Source of the DNA: Apiotrichum sp. Y4204
Taxonomy: Eukaryota; Basidiomycota; Tremellomycetes; Trichosporonales; Trichosporonaceae
Reading direction: 5' to 3'
NCBI GenBank assembly: GCA_025531455.1
Contig: JAMYHL010000120.1
Location: 20,922 to 84,921, forward strand
Length of the DNA stretch: 64,000 bases
In this document: positions 34,397 through 48,233 of the stretch, one piece after another
Layout of the letters: every line of letters starts with the position of its first letter
Position numbering within the stretch: the stretch's first letter is position 1
Program-made: the position numbers and the translations under genes
The notes under the pieces: model-generated
Told to the model about the DNA's origin: nothing
What the model saw: the letters and a program-made list of their open reading frames with translations, nothing else
Database searches by the model: none

Positions 34397-35034
34397 GATG
34401 AACGAAGTTGGGTGAACTGGTCGACTATGGGGAAACGTTGGAGGCCCCGTCCTAGCGATTTATGTTCTTTTCGATTGTGTGACCCGGCTTGTTCCTGTCA
34501 TGTGGCCCCGGAAGCGGTCGTCTCTGCCTCACATGAGCTTGTGAAGGCACTCGCGAACGGGAAGAATGAGCTCGTCGAACGGGAATCTTGAGGCTGCAAA
34601 GTGAGCTGTTGGCAACGACGTAGGCAGCCTCCGGCACGTGAACGGGAGCTTTGCTCCGACAATTGCCATATGGCCCCGCGGCCCGGAGCCCCAATAACCA
34701 ACTGCGGCCCCGCGAACGGGAATTTTCAAGGCTGGTGTGCCTTGACCCTCCTGTTGTTCCTGCGGCATTGACAACAGCGGCTTTGATGCTGGTCATCGGG
34801 CCACATAAAGCCGGTGCGAGAGCCGCCCGAAACGCTCTGGGGCGCCATAGCACATGGTATCACGGGAATACTGGCCAGTGGAGGCCGTCTTGCCACGAGG
34901 GATCACGGGAATCTTGTGACGAGCAGTTGAAATTATCAGGACAGGCATGCTCGGCGTGTTCCGAAGTCGGCGCGAGATGACGGAATGGTAAATAAAACGC
35001 CCAACTGCGCTGCGAGTTGTTCCCCCACACAGCC
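34397..35034. promoter_or_regulatory. Shared divergent promoter of permease and beta-galactosidase
   Basis: 638 bp between the two start codons. It holds six copies of ACGGGA in the same orientation: 34556-34563, 34578-34585, 34641-34646, 34716-34722, 34862-34869 and 34906-34912. Four are AACGGGA preceded by G, and two are CACGGGAAT. Directly repeated elements in a bidirectional promoter suggest a co-induced pair. This is not the CGG-N11-CCG site of Gal4/Lac9, so another regulator is likely. Near the beta-galactosidase start the sequence 'aataaaacgccc' is AT-rich. Confidence 0.6.
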
Positions 35035-38117
<3,083 letters not shown>

Positions 38118-38128
<11 letters not shown>

Positions 38129-38288
38129 ATAATATGTGTAGCTGTCGTCAAAACGTTTAGCAGATGTAGAAAGCAGCAGGATGTAAGCAGTCAAATCATA
38201 TTCAGCTGTTCTGCGCAAGACGCGGAAAGTCTGGGAAAGAGACGGCACCGTCAACCACCATAACAGCAGTATGGTGCATTAGATTAGG
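38118..38288 (+). repeat. Flanking direct repeat, copy B
   Basis: Second copy of the repeat at 31949-32105, directly oriented, starting in the last codons of the beta-galactosidase. The middle differs by an insertion of about 13 nt. Both copies carry the same minus-strand open peptide ('MVVDGAV' in each), which may just reflect DNA conservation. Confidence 0.85.
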
Positions 38289-38699
38289 GGCGCACAAACC
38301 TGCCAGCATGTGTGCGGTGTGAGCGTTGTAATACATTTTGGTGTTAGGGGGTCCCGACCTGTCGCGATTATCAGGGCCACTGCGCGTCGCTTGCTGAGAC
38401 GGACACGGAGACGGAGGTGGCTCTCCGAGTGCCGAACATGCCGACACCCAGCCCATGCGGCGCGCGGTGCTCACGGATCCGAAGGGCCTCCAGGACGAGT
38501 CGAGTCGCGTCCAGGCCAGAGTGCAGATTGGTCAGACGGCTTACACAAGCATCGCAAGGGGGGCCGTACAACGGTGGCGTCGAGAGGTGTCGCATCTGCT
38601 CGTATATTTACATAATTTCCGCAGCAGTGTTGCTGGGGTATTGACTGTTGCTCTCGGAACCGCTCTCTAGAGGAATGCCAAGTGCTCATTTGACGGGGG
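38289..38699. other. Intergenic region
   Basis: No gene. One TTAGGGGG motif at 38344-38351 and an AT-rich patch near 38606-38630. Confidence 0.4.
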
Positions 38700-39526
38700 T
38701 CAGTGGCCATAGATCGAGAGGTACTCGCTACCGACGTTGCTCGAGTAGCACTCAGGCACATAGGCAAGTCCGATACCCAGGCCCAACAGGGGCTGTTTTA
38801 ACTGCTGGGGCTGGTTGTGCCCCACCGGTGGCCCGGCGCGAAGAGTCGGCGAGTTAGGGAGGGTTGCCCAGGAAAGCGGCGAGGGCGCGAAGGGGGAGGC
38901 CAGAGGCGCGCAATTGAGGCCGCTGGGCGCTTGGAAGAGGGCCTGATTGGAGGTGTGAGGCAGCATGTTGCGAGGCGGTGTGTTGAGCAGCGTCTTGTCC
39001 AAAGGGGTGACCGGCATGGGGTCTGAGGGCGAAGCTGGCCACACGGTGGAGGACACTGGGGTCGCGGTGCAGGTGGCATAACCTGAAGCCTCAGCGGCCT
39101 CGTAGATGCCCTCGTGGGTCATGGCAGACTGAGCCGGCACTATGACCATAGGCGGGTCGTTGATCACGAGAACCGCCCTGCCCAGGGGCCAGGGAGACTC
39201 CAACTGCGGGGGGAGGGCATGGATGGCGCTGGGGGAACGGGCGAGTAGGCTGGGAGGGAGGCAGCATTGGAGAAGCGACTGGGAGCGGGGACATGAGTGC
39301 CCGCGATGGGACCTGGGCAAGCCAGGGAGGGACCAGAGTAGAGGGACTGGTCGTTGTACGAAGGAGCCAGGCGTGGTGGCTCTGTAAGAGACCTTTGCGG
39401 CCTTGGCGGCAGCCTTCCTCTGGCAAGTCAAGCGGTTGGCCTCCTCGGACACGGGCAAGTAGCCGCAGGTGTGGCCAGTACGAGTGCAGTTGACACAAGG
39501 TTCTGAGCCGCAGCACTTGATCTTTC
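38700..39526 (-). CDS. Zn2Cys6-type exon, probable transcription factor
   Basis: The frame opens after an acceptor (gctaacaccgtaacag) with 'KIKCCGSEPCVNCTRTGHTC' followed by 'GYLPVSEEANR' and a basic stretch 'QRKAAAKAAKVSYR'. That is the second half of a fungal zinc cluster, C-x5-C-x2-C-x6-C and the usual GY-PV tail; the first CxxC must lie in an upstream exon, a common intron position in basidiomycete factors. The rest is Pro/Ser-rich and ends at 38700. The missing first exon was not found. It could be a separate gene, or the 3' part of the Ser/Pro-rich gene next to it. Nuclear regulator if intact. Confidence 0.5.
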
Positions 39527-39539
39527 TGTTACGGTGTTA

Positions 39540-42480
39540 GCAATTGTATAATTGTAGACTTCGATGGACATGTTCGGGTTGTTGAACAGGACCGAATTGT
39601 CAAGCGACAATTTGGGGCTGTTGAACATTGTCGACGAGTAGACAGACGACTGTGGCGAATGCATCGGCATCTGGTTCGACTCGAACGAAAGCTTTGGCGA
39701 GGTGAACGTGGGCGTGCTGACCATGGACATTGTACCAGGTTTGCTGGAACCAACGATACCGTCGGACATGGTGCGCGCGCGGGCGACCTCGATGGACATC
39801 TTGGGGCTGGCCACATCGGACGCCGAGTCGAAGGACCGCCTGCGCGCGTCCTCTGGCTCGGCAATGGGTTTGGCTGCCCTCCACGGGATCCTGCATCACC
39901 TCGCGCGCGCCAGCACCGATCTCCTCGACGGCGCCGGCATCGCTGGGCATGACTGGCGTGACATCACCCGCGGGCGACTCCGTGTCGGAAAGCTCTTGTT
40001 GCAGTTGATCGTGGCGTCGATGCTGTCCTCGCGGGCCTCGCGCCTGTGCCTGCGGGCAGCTGTCGCAGCTGCCGTCAGATGGTCGACGGGAGAAACGAGA
40101 CGACCAGCCACACCGGGCCCGCTGACCACGGCGAGGGAGAGGGAGTGGACCGCTTCGCGGTGGTCCTCCTGGGTCGTGTGCTCCTCCTCGCTGAGTTCCG
40201 ACGAGGTGGCCATGCTCACGACTCGGGGGGACGCGCCAGTCGACGAACCGGGGTTAGTCTTGACTGGCGACTTGGACGAGGTGGATCCAGCACCGGCGGC
40301 AATGTGCGCGGCAGAGGAGCCAGCACTGGTAGCCGATGCGTGGCTCTCGCGTAACGTCTTGGCACGAGCGCGCTCCTCCTCCTGCCTACGCCAGCGCTCT
40401 AGAGTCTCAGTCTGGTCCGCATGCCCCTTCTGGCGCGCGAGGTGCAGCGCACTCTGGGCAGAGAGGTTGGGCGAGGCTTTCGCCTTGGCCGAAGCCTTGG
40501 CCTTTTGCTGCTTGGCCGCCTTGGCAGCGGCACTCTTGGACACGGGCGAAGTGTACCCAATCCATCCTGACAAAGTGCGGTACGCTCTCGAGTCCATGCC
40601 AAAGTTGCCAAGACCGAGACCGGCCAGCTCCTCTGTGCCTGTGGGGTCTTGGGACTCGCCGCTGCCGACATTGTCGAAACCGGGCGAGTCGAGCGTGACG
40701 CCAGGTGCCAAAGCACCGCCTTTTTCAACGGAACGCACGGGTGAGTGACGAGGTACGCAGACGCGCGTTGGCCGCCGAAGTGGGAGAGGTAAGAAGCGGC
40801 GACTTGGGATTAACAATGCCACCGTTACGCTTGGGGGAACGCAAGAGGCGGAGCTTGAACTTTGACAATAAGCCGCCGGATCCCGCGCCGAGGGACGCAG
40901 ATGACGTGGGGCTGGGCGGCGACTTGAGAATCGACGCGGAGGGTGAGACGGCCGGGTTGAGGCCACCAAACTCGGCAGACGCGAACAGCGGGGTCACAGC
41001 CGAATTGTAGTTGACACGAGGACCAGGAGCAGCAGGTTCCGGGGTAGGCAACGTAGACTGCTGGCCAATGGACGGCGACTTGCTGAGGTCAATGAAGTTT
41101 TGGTCCATGATGGGCATGAGAATGTCGGGCCACGAGACTGGCGACACCGGCGAGACAATGTTCTCAGACTCAGGGGTGGCAGTGGCCATGGACATGTCCT
41201 TGGGGGGTCTGGGCCTGAGCAGGCGCATCCGCGGTCTCAGCCGTGGTCGTGGGCATCGCGGTAATGTGACCGTTGGTGAGTTCCACCACACGAGCACTCG
41301 CGACGCCGGCCACTTGCACCGTACCGGCCGCACCGAGGGACACGGCGGCCGCGCTAGTCGTCACGGCAGAGTATGCCGGGCTGGTGGGGGACATGACGCC
41401 AACGTCAGCGTCGCCGACCGCCAGCTGCGTCGGAGGGGTAATGGGAAGCTCGGGGGTGCCTTGGACGGCCTCCCCAGTATCGGCTCCAGCCTCCTCGGCG
41501 TCAGCGTCAGCGTCGGGAACAGGAGATGTAGGAGGGAGAGCCCGGACAGCTGCTGTTCGGGAGTAGGGGCCACGGTGAGCGAGTCGCGCGCGCGCCTTTC
41601 CCTGGCGAGGCTGGTATCGTTAAACAACGATGGCGGGTGCGGGCTGTCCTCGGCGTTGTGGGCTGATTCGAGACTGGAGCAGGAGCAGCCCCTGGCGGAT
41701 CCATCGGGATGGTCGGCAAGGTGGCGCCAACGAGACTCGACTTGCGCCGCGGTGGGGGCGACATGGCGAGCAACTTGGGGTCGACAGGTGGCACAGGCAT
41801 GCGCGTCGACAGCTTCCTCATGACGCCGGGGCCAGGGGTTGGCGGTGTACGTGTGCCAGCCGTGCTGGGAGCGCCGGGGCCAGGTGGGGGTAGTGGCGGA
41901 AGCGACTCGGCGGGCACAGGAGGGACACTGTTCTGCTCAGCGGCAGCCAGCTCGGCGACAGAGGCCTCAGTGACCGCGTCGGGCACAGACACCGTCCTCT
42001 GCGCGTCGGCGAGGATCTTGTCAATGTCATACTCGAACGGTTCGCGCGTGTGGCCCTTACGACCGCCGCCCACAGTGTAGTGCTGGCGGTTGGGCAGCGT
42101 GATAGGCAGACCGTGGCTTCCTTGCGCCGCCGACGATTGCGAGGGAGCGGGGATGGGCACCGGCGGCAAGGGTACATCCGGCGCCCGCGAAGGTGGAGGG
42201 AGAGGGGGACGGTTGCTCGGTGACATGGCTGGCGGGACACGGCTCCTTGAGCTCTGCGGAATCGGTGGGAGGGGTCCATCGGGCGCAGGCGGTGGTGGCA
42301 GACCGTAGTCGGGAGGAGGGAGCTGGGGCGGAACAAGCGAGGTGGGTTCGCGGGAGACACGGCGACCGGGCGAGGCGGCAGGACCGCCGCTGTAGGCGAC
42401 ATGGAGCCCCTCACGCGCGATGTGTGCGATGTGTGCTTGAGGGCTGACGACGACGCCGTGGGTGGCTGCTGGTCGCGGGA
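39540..42480 (-). CDS. Long Ser/Pro-rich protein, frames interrupted
   Basis: A chain of minus-strand frames reads as one low-complexity protein of roughly 950-1000 aa. It starts with Pro-rich segments ('PQLPPPDYGLPPPPAPDGPL'), then 'REPFEYDIDKILADAQRTVS', 'ARERRARDSLTVAPTPEQQL', 'VSPVSWPDILMPIMDQNFID', 'SGGLLSKFKLRLLRSPKRNG', 'GLGNFGMDSRAYRTLSGWIG', a coiled, Ala/Lys/Glu-rich part, and ends with repeats of the form SPK(L/M)S(F/I/L)(E/D). Two frame changes are healed by one base at GG 41647 and GGG 41541-41543; others may be introns. No enzyme domain is visible. Many SP sites suggest phosphorylation. Family not recognised. Confidence 0.45.
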
Positions 42481-42499
42481 CGACTTGCTCGAGTGCGTT

Positions 42500-43230
42500 C
42501 GTCCAGGACTGAGCGTTGCAAACACATGCCCCAAAATACTGCCCAGTACGTACCCCCACTTCCACCGTCTCCTCTTAATTGCGCGCGCCTCAACCACAAA
42601 CGTCGAGACCGTGCTCAGACATCCACTAAATACAGTGCGTTGCACCGCACAACTGGCATGGCAGTGCCCGGTGGCAGACGCTGGGTGGCAAACACGCCGG
42701 CAAGAACGAGTGTGCCAGTTACATTGGCGACGAAAGTACCGAGGGGGAAGCGGTCAACGAAAGGCAGCTGGGGGTTGCAGCTGGCGAGGACGAAGCGGAG
42801 GGCCGCACCTGGGGGTGCGGGGAGAATGGAAAAGGTCGCGCGGTGGCGCCATGCGTGTGGGCCGAGAAAATACAGTAGAAGAGCGAGGAGGTACGCTAGT
42901 GCTGCTGTTCCAAAGGTCAGACTGTCGAGGACGGGGGAGTGAAGGCTAATCGTTGGCGAACGGCCGTCTGGGTGGGAAGACGAGGCAACACGCGGCCAAT
43001 GTGCTGGCCAAGATAGAGGCCGCCGCTGGACACTGCAAATGTAGTGAACGAGTAGGCGACGCCGTCAACTGAGTCGTGGAAGCTGCCACGGTTGTATTTG
43101 TCAAAGTTGGAGAAGACCTGGTATCCCTCGAGCATCCAGGAGAAGAAAGTCGTGACTGATTAGTCGATGCCAGTGGTAATAAAGGTGTAGAGTGGGGGGT
43201 AGCTGGACGTCAGCTACATGCTAGTCTCCG
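42500..43230 (-). CDS. FEX: Fluoride export protein (FEX/CrcB family), frames interrupted
   Basis: Fluoride channel of the plasma membrane, which protects cells from F-. Eukaryotic FEX proteins have two CrcB domains in one chain, and both are seen: domain 1 'TTFFSWMLEGYQVFSNFDKY', 'FHDSVDGVAYSFTTFAVSS' and 'GQHIGRVLP'; domain 2 'FGTAALAYLLALLLYFLGP', 'RATFSILPAPPGAALRFVL', 'FPLGTFVANVTGTLVLAGVF' and 'FSGCLSTVSTFVVEARAIKR'. The paired '(F/Y)CGSlTTfSSW' and 'GfCGCLsTvSTfv' loops line the pore. Adding one C at the CCCCC run (42933-42937) joins domain 1 to 2, and one T at about 42637 joins the C-terminus. Upstream of domain 1 a TAA and a possible intron end (43155-43165) remain unresolved, and the N-terminus was not found. 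Confidence 0.65.
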
Positions 43231-44847
43231 TTGACCTACATACAAACCACCTGAAATCAAATCTCACCGCAGGCTCAATGATCAATGAGATCAGGATGTG
43301 ACTGGTTCACTAACTGGTGCCCGGGACAACGGGGGTCTGATGTGATCGTCATGTCGAGGGAGGACATTCGAGCCAACGTGGGGGAAGCCGCAGCGCACGC
43401 GGCCAGCAGTTATAGACAGCCGAAACTGCGAGCCGCCAAGCAACGAACGGCAGGCAGCCACGCAGCCAAACTGTGAGCTCGGGTAGCTCCTCATGCGCGG
43501 GGTTGCAGCTTTGCAAACCCTTCTCTACCTCTCTCCTTCCAGTTACCCCTCTCGCTCCTTGCTGTCTTCTCGCTTTTCCCCATGTACTTGCGCTCGAGCT
43601 CATGACCTGGTTCACGCATTCGCTGGTGTCCACGGGTGTGCGCCGAACGTTTGTGGGCTTCTTCTTGGGCGCATCGCTGCTTTTGCTGGACCTGCTTGCT
43701 TTTTCAGTTTGTGCGTAGTGACTTTGATCTCACCTGCTCCGACAAGTAAGGCGGCCTCGGGCTTCCCAGAGTAGGCAACGACTGGCGGGAACGACGATGC
43801 AACCCCAACCCTTGGGTTCCACGGCAGCTTGGATGGCCGGCCTTCCGCGTTCCCGTAACGGGTTCACTTGTTTACGTTCTGCAGGCTCAGAGTGAGGTGA
43901 TCCTTGCCGAGTGGTAGGTGCCGAGGCGGGCGCGAGCAAACTGTGTTCAAAACGTGCAACAGAAGGGACATGCAGCTGCGTGGCAGATCTGCAGACTCCG
44001 ATTGAGGGCATAGGAAACGCGTGCTCCAAAACTTGCTGCGGCTCAAGAAGCGTTTCACTGTCAACCATACAGCGAGCGTTGTCAAGGCAGTGTTGGGAGA
44101 TAGATGGAAGGGTTGGAGCTCGAGGGCGTTGGGCGAAAGCAGAGGCAACAATGTGATGAGCGGGGTCCACATATGCTGTTCAACTGCCGGAACAAGCCGT
44201 GGCGTGGCCGGTGTGATAGTTGTGCAGTCACGGCAATGACGAGCGAAAGGTGGCGGAATTATGTTGGAAGTGTTGGGTCGCGGGAGATTGGAGAGAAGGG
44301 GAGATGAAGAGCCGGTGTGGAACATACAGGGTTCTAAGGTCTCCTACGGCAGCTGACTGTTTGAGTGTGAGAATCCGAATTGCCATCATCTCCGGAGTGG
44401 GCCTAAGAGCAAGGATCAAGACCTGGCCAGGTCTAGGTTCTTGGTCCTCCGGCTTCCGACACCCTTGCCTTGCACTTAACCATAATCAACCCGGCTCCTC
44501 AGTCGGCGTATTGCAGAGGGAGCGACAAATTGGAACCCAGCAGCCACGGTCTTGTCCCCCTCTCTTCCTCCCCTTCGGCTAGTCGCACTGCGCAGGTGAC
44601 TATCCACTGTTGCCCCGAGTTTCTGCCTCCCACCCAGTACCCCAGACACATACCGGCTCTGCAGCTCCTATGAGTATGACGCTGGGCGTAGGCAGCTGTC
44701 GAACTACAGCCAATTTCCGTATCCATAGGGCCTTGGTACACGGACCACGAGGAGGTATCCTGGCTGGCGGAATAGGCATTTGCTGCTACAGTTGGGGTCC
44801 CTACGAGGTTGTTGAATACCGCGTGCTGCTCACGCGGCAACATCCTC
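43231..44847. other. Intergenic region
   Basis: No recognised gene. Several open frames of 80-150 codons without family features. Confidence 0.35.
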
Positions 44848-45583
44848 GAGCTGGGAAACCACAAAACGGTCGGGCTGGACCACGCGCGCCTTGACCTTGG
44901 CAGGGAGACCCTCATTGTCTGCTGTGAGAGTCGCGCGACGGTGTTTCGATAACATGCTGAAAGGTTAGCTATACTACTCGACGAGCGAAAGCGTGCTAAC
45001 TCAACTGCTTGGCGACCGTGCGCGGCGGAATCGCGTTGCCCTGTGAGGCAACATATGTGAGGAGGAGAACGGGCACTCCAACGACCGGCCGTTGCCCCCA
45101 CCGGCATTCGATTGCAAGGACATCAACATGCATTGTGACCTGTAGTTCACCCGGTCGCTTCTTACAGGGCAGCAGCTCGGCTAGGGCCAACAGGTACGGT
45201 GCCTCGGCCCTCATCCCTGACATAGTGATGGTGCGACCTGACAGGTGCGGGGATCTTGGGATCTCGACGACCTTGAGCTGGGCCGATGACCGAACCGAGA
45301 CTGTGAGGTGGCTTCGCACCAGGTTGAATGCCCACCACTAGCAGTCGCTCCTGCCGGGATGCCAATGTAGGGGGGTGAACGGTCCCGACTCAGTCTGTGC
45401 AGAGGTGCCGTAAGGAGTACAAGATGGGACCCGCAAAGTGTGGAGCTGGGTCGTCAGCTGTTCCTGGCTAGGGTGTCCTTCCATTACTCCGTCCTGCTCC
45501 CCAGCTGTCCTTACATTGTGATACCATTCGCGGTATGTACTACTGTCAAGTCTATCGCACCTCTCCGCCTCAAGCCCCGCCAC
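44848..45583 (-). pseudogene. Unrecognised gene with in-frame stop
   Basis: Minus-strand coding-like flow 'EWYHNVRTAGEQDGVMEGHP', 'GPFTPLHWHPGRSDC', a TAG at about 45341, then in the same frame 'WWAFNLVRSHLTVSVRSSAQ', 'LALAELLPCKKRPGELQVTM' and 'VGVPVLLLTYVASQG'. A GTTAGC-type join leads to 'LSKHRRATLTADNEGLPAKV' and '..SQLEDVAA' with a stop at 44848. The alternation of hydrophobic strands suggests a beta-sandwich, but I cannot name the family. The in-frame TAG argues for decay or a missed intron. Confidence 0.3.
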
Positions 45584-46828
45584 CCGACGAGGCGTTATGG
45601 CTAACTACCTCACGTGTCTGCGTCAACGAGGGCAAGGGAAAGTACACCGTCGGTGCGGAGTGCGGGAAGGTAATGAACCAGCTCGCAACGGTGCCAAGCA
45701 CTATGCTGACACCGCCAACTTAAATGGTCTAGTGGAGACGTCGCATGCTCAGCTTATGTGGATGACTTGACAGGCGCACGCTGCAACATTTCACAGTAAA
45801 CCTGCAGCGATGGATTGTTGAGACAGCAACGACGAGCGGAGGGAGGAAATTGAGGCCTATCTAATTACGTAATTTAATGTAATCCTAACTCATTTAGCCG
45901 CTGGAGCAGGTGGACCGCCAGGTTTATCGACTAACAGCGGGGCGTCGTCTCCTTACATACTGTTAGGATTTGATAACCGCTATACAAAAAGGTAATCAAT
46001 ACCACTGAGGTGTATATCCCAACACCTCTTATCTACATTTTGCGCTACCGGCCAATTCAGCTGACTCTGAGCACGTATGCGCGTCACGAGTTGAAATGCT
46101 TACCTGGCGCACCTCATGTCCACGTAATAAGTGCATGCCGACGTTGCGGGGCTCCACGTTCAGGGGATATCACGTACGTGACCAGACCAGACACACACCA
46201 GCCTGTGGTTCTCAGGATTTGGTTCTGTGTCGATGCCCAGGCCGGCCGGCCCCCCCTCCCCCCCGCTCACCCCTCGTTTTGGGAGACCGCAAAAGGAGTT
46301 TCGCCCATGTCTAGTTTGCTCGTCGGTCTGCATCCCCGTTTTCCGTTCGTGCGCCAGGATTCTAACAGTGGGGTGACAACTAGATGCGTGGTTGGTTTGT
46401 GGCGGGTTCGAACGCGGAGATTGTCACATGTCCGCCTTTTGGCGGCGGCTGGTCGCAACGCTTCGCCACCATCTCATAACCTGGCGAGCACAACCCTCCA
46501 TAAGTGGCCTCAAAGATATCACCGGGAGTTCTGTTCGGGTTGCGTCTCCTCACCGTCGTCCAACTCAGGCCTGTCGAGCGAGGCGGCCTTTACATGAAAC
46601 GCACAAGTTTGTACGTACAGAACCACAGCGGCCATGTGCTGTGGTCGGCGGGCAAGAAGTGCAATGCCGCGCCACAAGGACGTCAATAGGGTCCCATGGT
46701 ACTACATACATACTATTCAATGTATCTACGGTGTGTGTTGACTGCTACAACCGTCCTTGCGCAACGACGAGGTGCGATTTACTACACCTCTTGTACTCCT
46801 ACAACTACTCGTTCTCTCTGTGTGTAAA
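45584..46828. other. Intergenic region
   Basis: No gene recognised, although one plus-strand open frame covers 46010-46597. A C-rich run lies at 46248-46264. The minus-strand kinase ends at 46829. Confidence 0.4.
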
Positions 46829-48233
46829 CTACTTCGTATGGTGATGGTTGATGTAGTGGTGATGCCAAAAATCAGGTGGTGGTGGATAATGAGATAAAAT
46901 AACCAAAAAAGGGAGATTGCCGTCGCAGACGTTAAAGGAACACGGCGGGCGCGGCGAACGGAACGGGGCTGAGGGGTTGGCCCTTTCGCTGGCTGAGGAC
47001 CTCGAACACAGGTGTAGAAAGGCTCGAGTCCCAAGGAACGCGCGGGGTAGTACCGGAGCTGCCGCGACGTGGGGTGGAGGGGGAAGGGCCATCGCTGAAA
47101 CCCGAGCTCGAGCGCTGAGGGGGTGGGGAGCCCGAGTCGGCGCGGAACTGCGGGGGTGGAGCGTCTTCGATAGCTTGGGGTCGTCAAAGGAGAAGACAGG
47201 CTCGGCGTTCAAGGACGGCGAGTCGTAAACCTCGTCGGTGTACTGGGCAGAGACGTGCACGGGAACGTTGTGGTGGGCTGCCTCACGGCGGCTGGCGGGG
47301 ACATGAGCGTCGTCGGTGAAGAAGTCAATGTTGAGAATGAGCTCGCGAAGGCGATCGAGAGTGATGCAGTGCTCGGGGTCGAGGGTGAAGATCTGTGTGA
47401 GGATGGAGAGGCATTGGTGCGAGATGGGGAGGATCCGGCGAAGGAAGAGGGGGTCCTGCAGGAAGGCGGCGAACGACTCGTCGTTGGGCGACGCACACAA
47501 CCCCATGGGTTACGGCCACAGACCAGGTTGATCCAGTGCGGGTGGGGTAGGACGTTGCTGACGCCGACCACTCGCCCAGGCACTCTGGCGCGATGTAAAA
47601 GGTGCTGCCGCAACCAAACTCGAATGATGTGGACTCGGAGGTGGCGAGGCCCAAGTCGACAATGCGCACGGGGGTACCGTCCTTAGAACACACAATGTTC
47701 TCTGGCTTAACGTCGCGGTGAGCGATGCCGAGCTGGTGCAGCCAGTCGACACCATCGAGGATCTGGAGAAAGACGGAACGGCAAGGTCGTCGTCACTGGC
47801 GTACTGCGTGGACGCGTTAGTAACCAAAGGCCTCTTACGGCGATCATTCTTGCGGCGGTGGCTGAGGCAAGCCACACGCCATGTTGTTGATGACTCACAC
47901 GCTGCTTTTTGGTGATCATGGCAAACAGGTCACCCTCCTCGCCATAGTCCATAACGACATAGACGCAGTCGGGCTCCTCGATCAGACGGTCCATGTGGAC
48001 AATGGACGGGTGACGTGCGCGACAATGGAGCGTGATTTCGCGCATCCGGAAGCGGCGCTGTCGCTCGTCGATATCATAGCGACGCAGCTGCTTGACAGCG
48101 CGCTTGATGGGGCGACCATAGCGGTAGTCCAGTGCGTAGAAGACGACACCATAGGCGCCGTTACCGATTACAGAATGAGTTGCACATAACCGTTGTCGAT
48201 GACGCGAGGCTGCGTCGAGCACGAGGCAGTCAT
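46829..48233 (-). CDS. Ran1/SKS1-like Ser/Thr protein kinase, damaged
   Basis: Kinase of the fungal Ran1(Pat1)/SKS1/VHS1 type, which control nutrient and developmental responses. Exons 48233-47899 and 47803-46829, intron 95 nt. Seen: P-loop 'GNGAYGVVF', Lys in 'RAVKQL', 'HPSIVHMDRLIEEPDCVYVV', catalytic loop 'AHRDVKPENIV', 'DLGLAT' in place of DFG (usual in this family), 'GCGSTFYIAPECLGEW', 'NLVCGRNPWG' and 'ILTQIFTLDPEHCITLDRLR'. Four lesions break the frame: one base missing at AA 48174, one near 47768, one at CCCC 47501-47504, and a 28-nt loss at about 47533 that removes subdomain IX (DVWSFGVVL in the relic copy at 12.4 kb). With all four restored the length would be 446 aa. The three single-base ones look like undercalls; the 28-nt loss would inactivate the kinase if real. 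Confidence 0.75.

Noticed and set aside
46395..46420. A tRNA B-box-like ggttcgaac
   Set aside because: The flanking bases do not form a T-stem and no A box lies upstream.
46010..46597. A 195-codon plus-strand open frame
   Set aside because: Composition looks random and there is no domain. Kept as intergenic.
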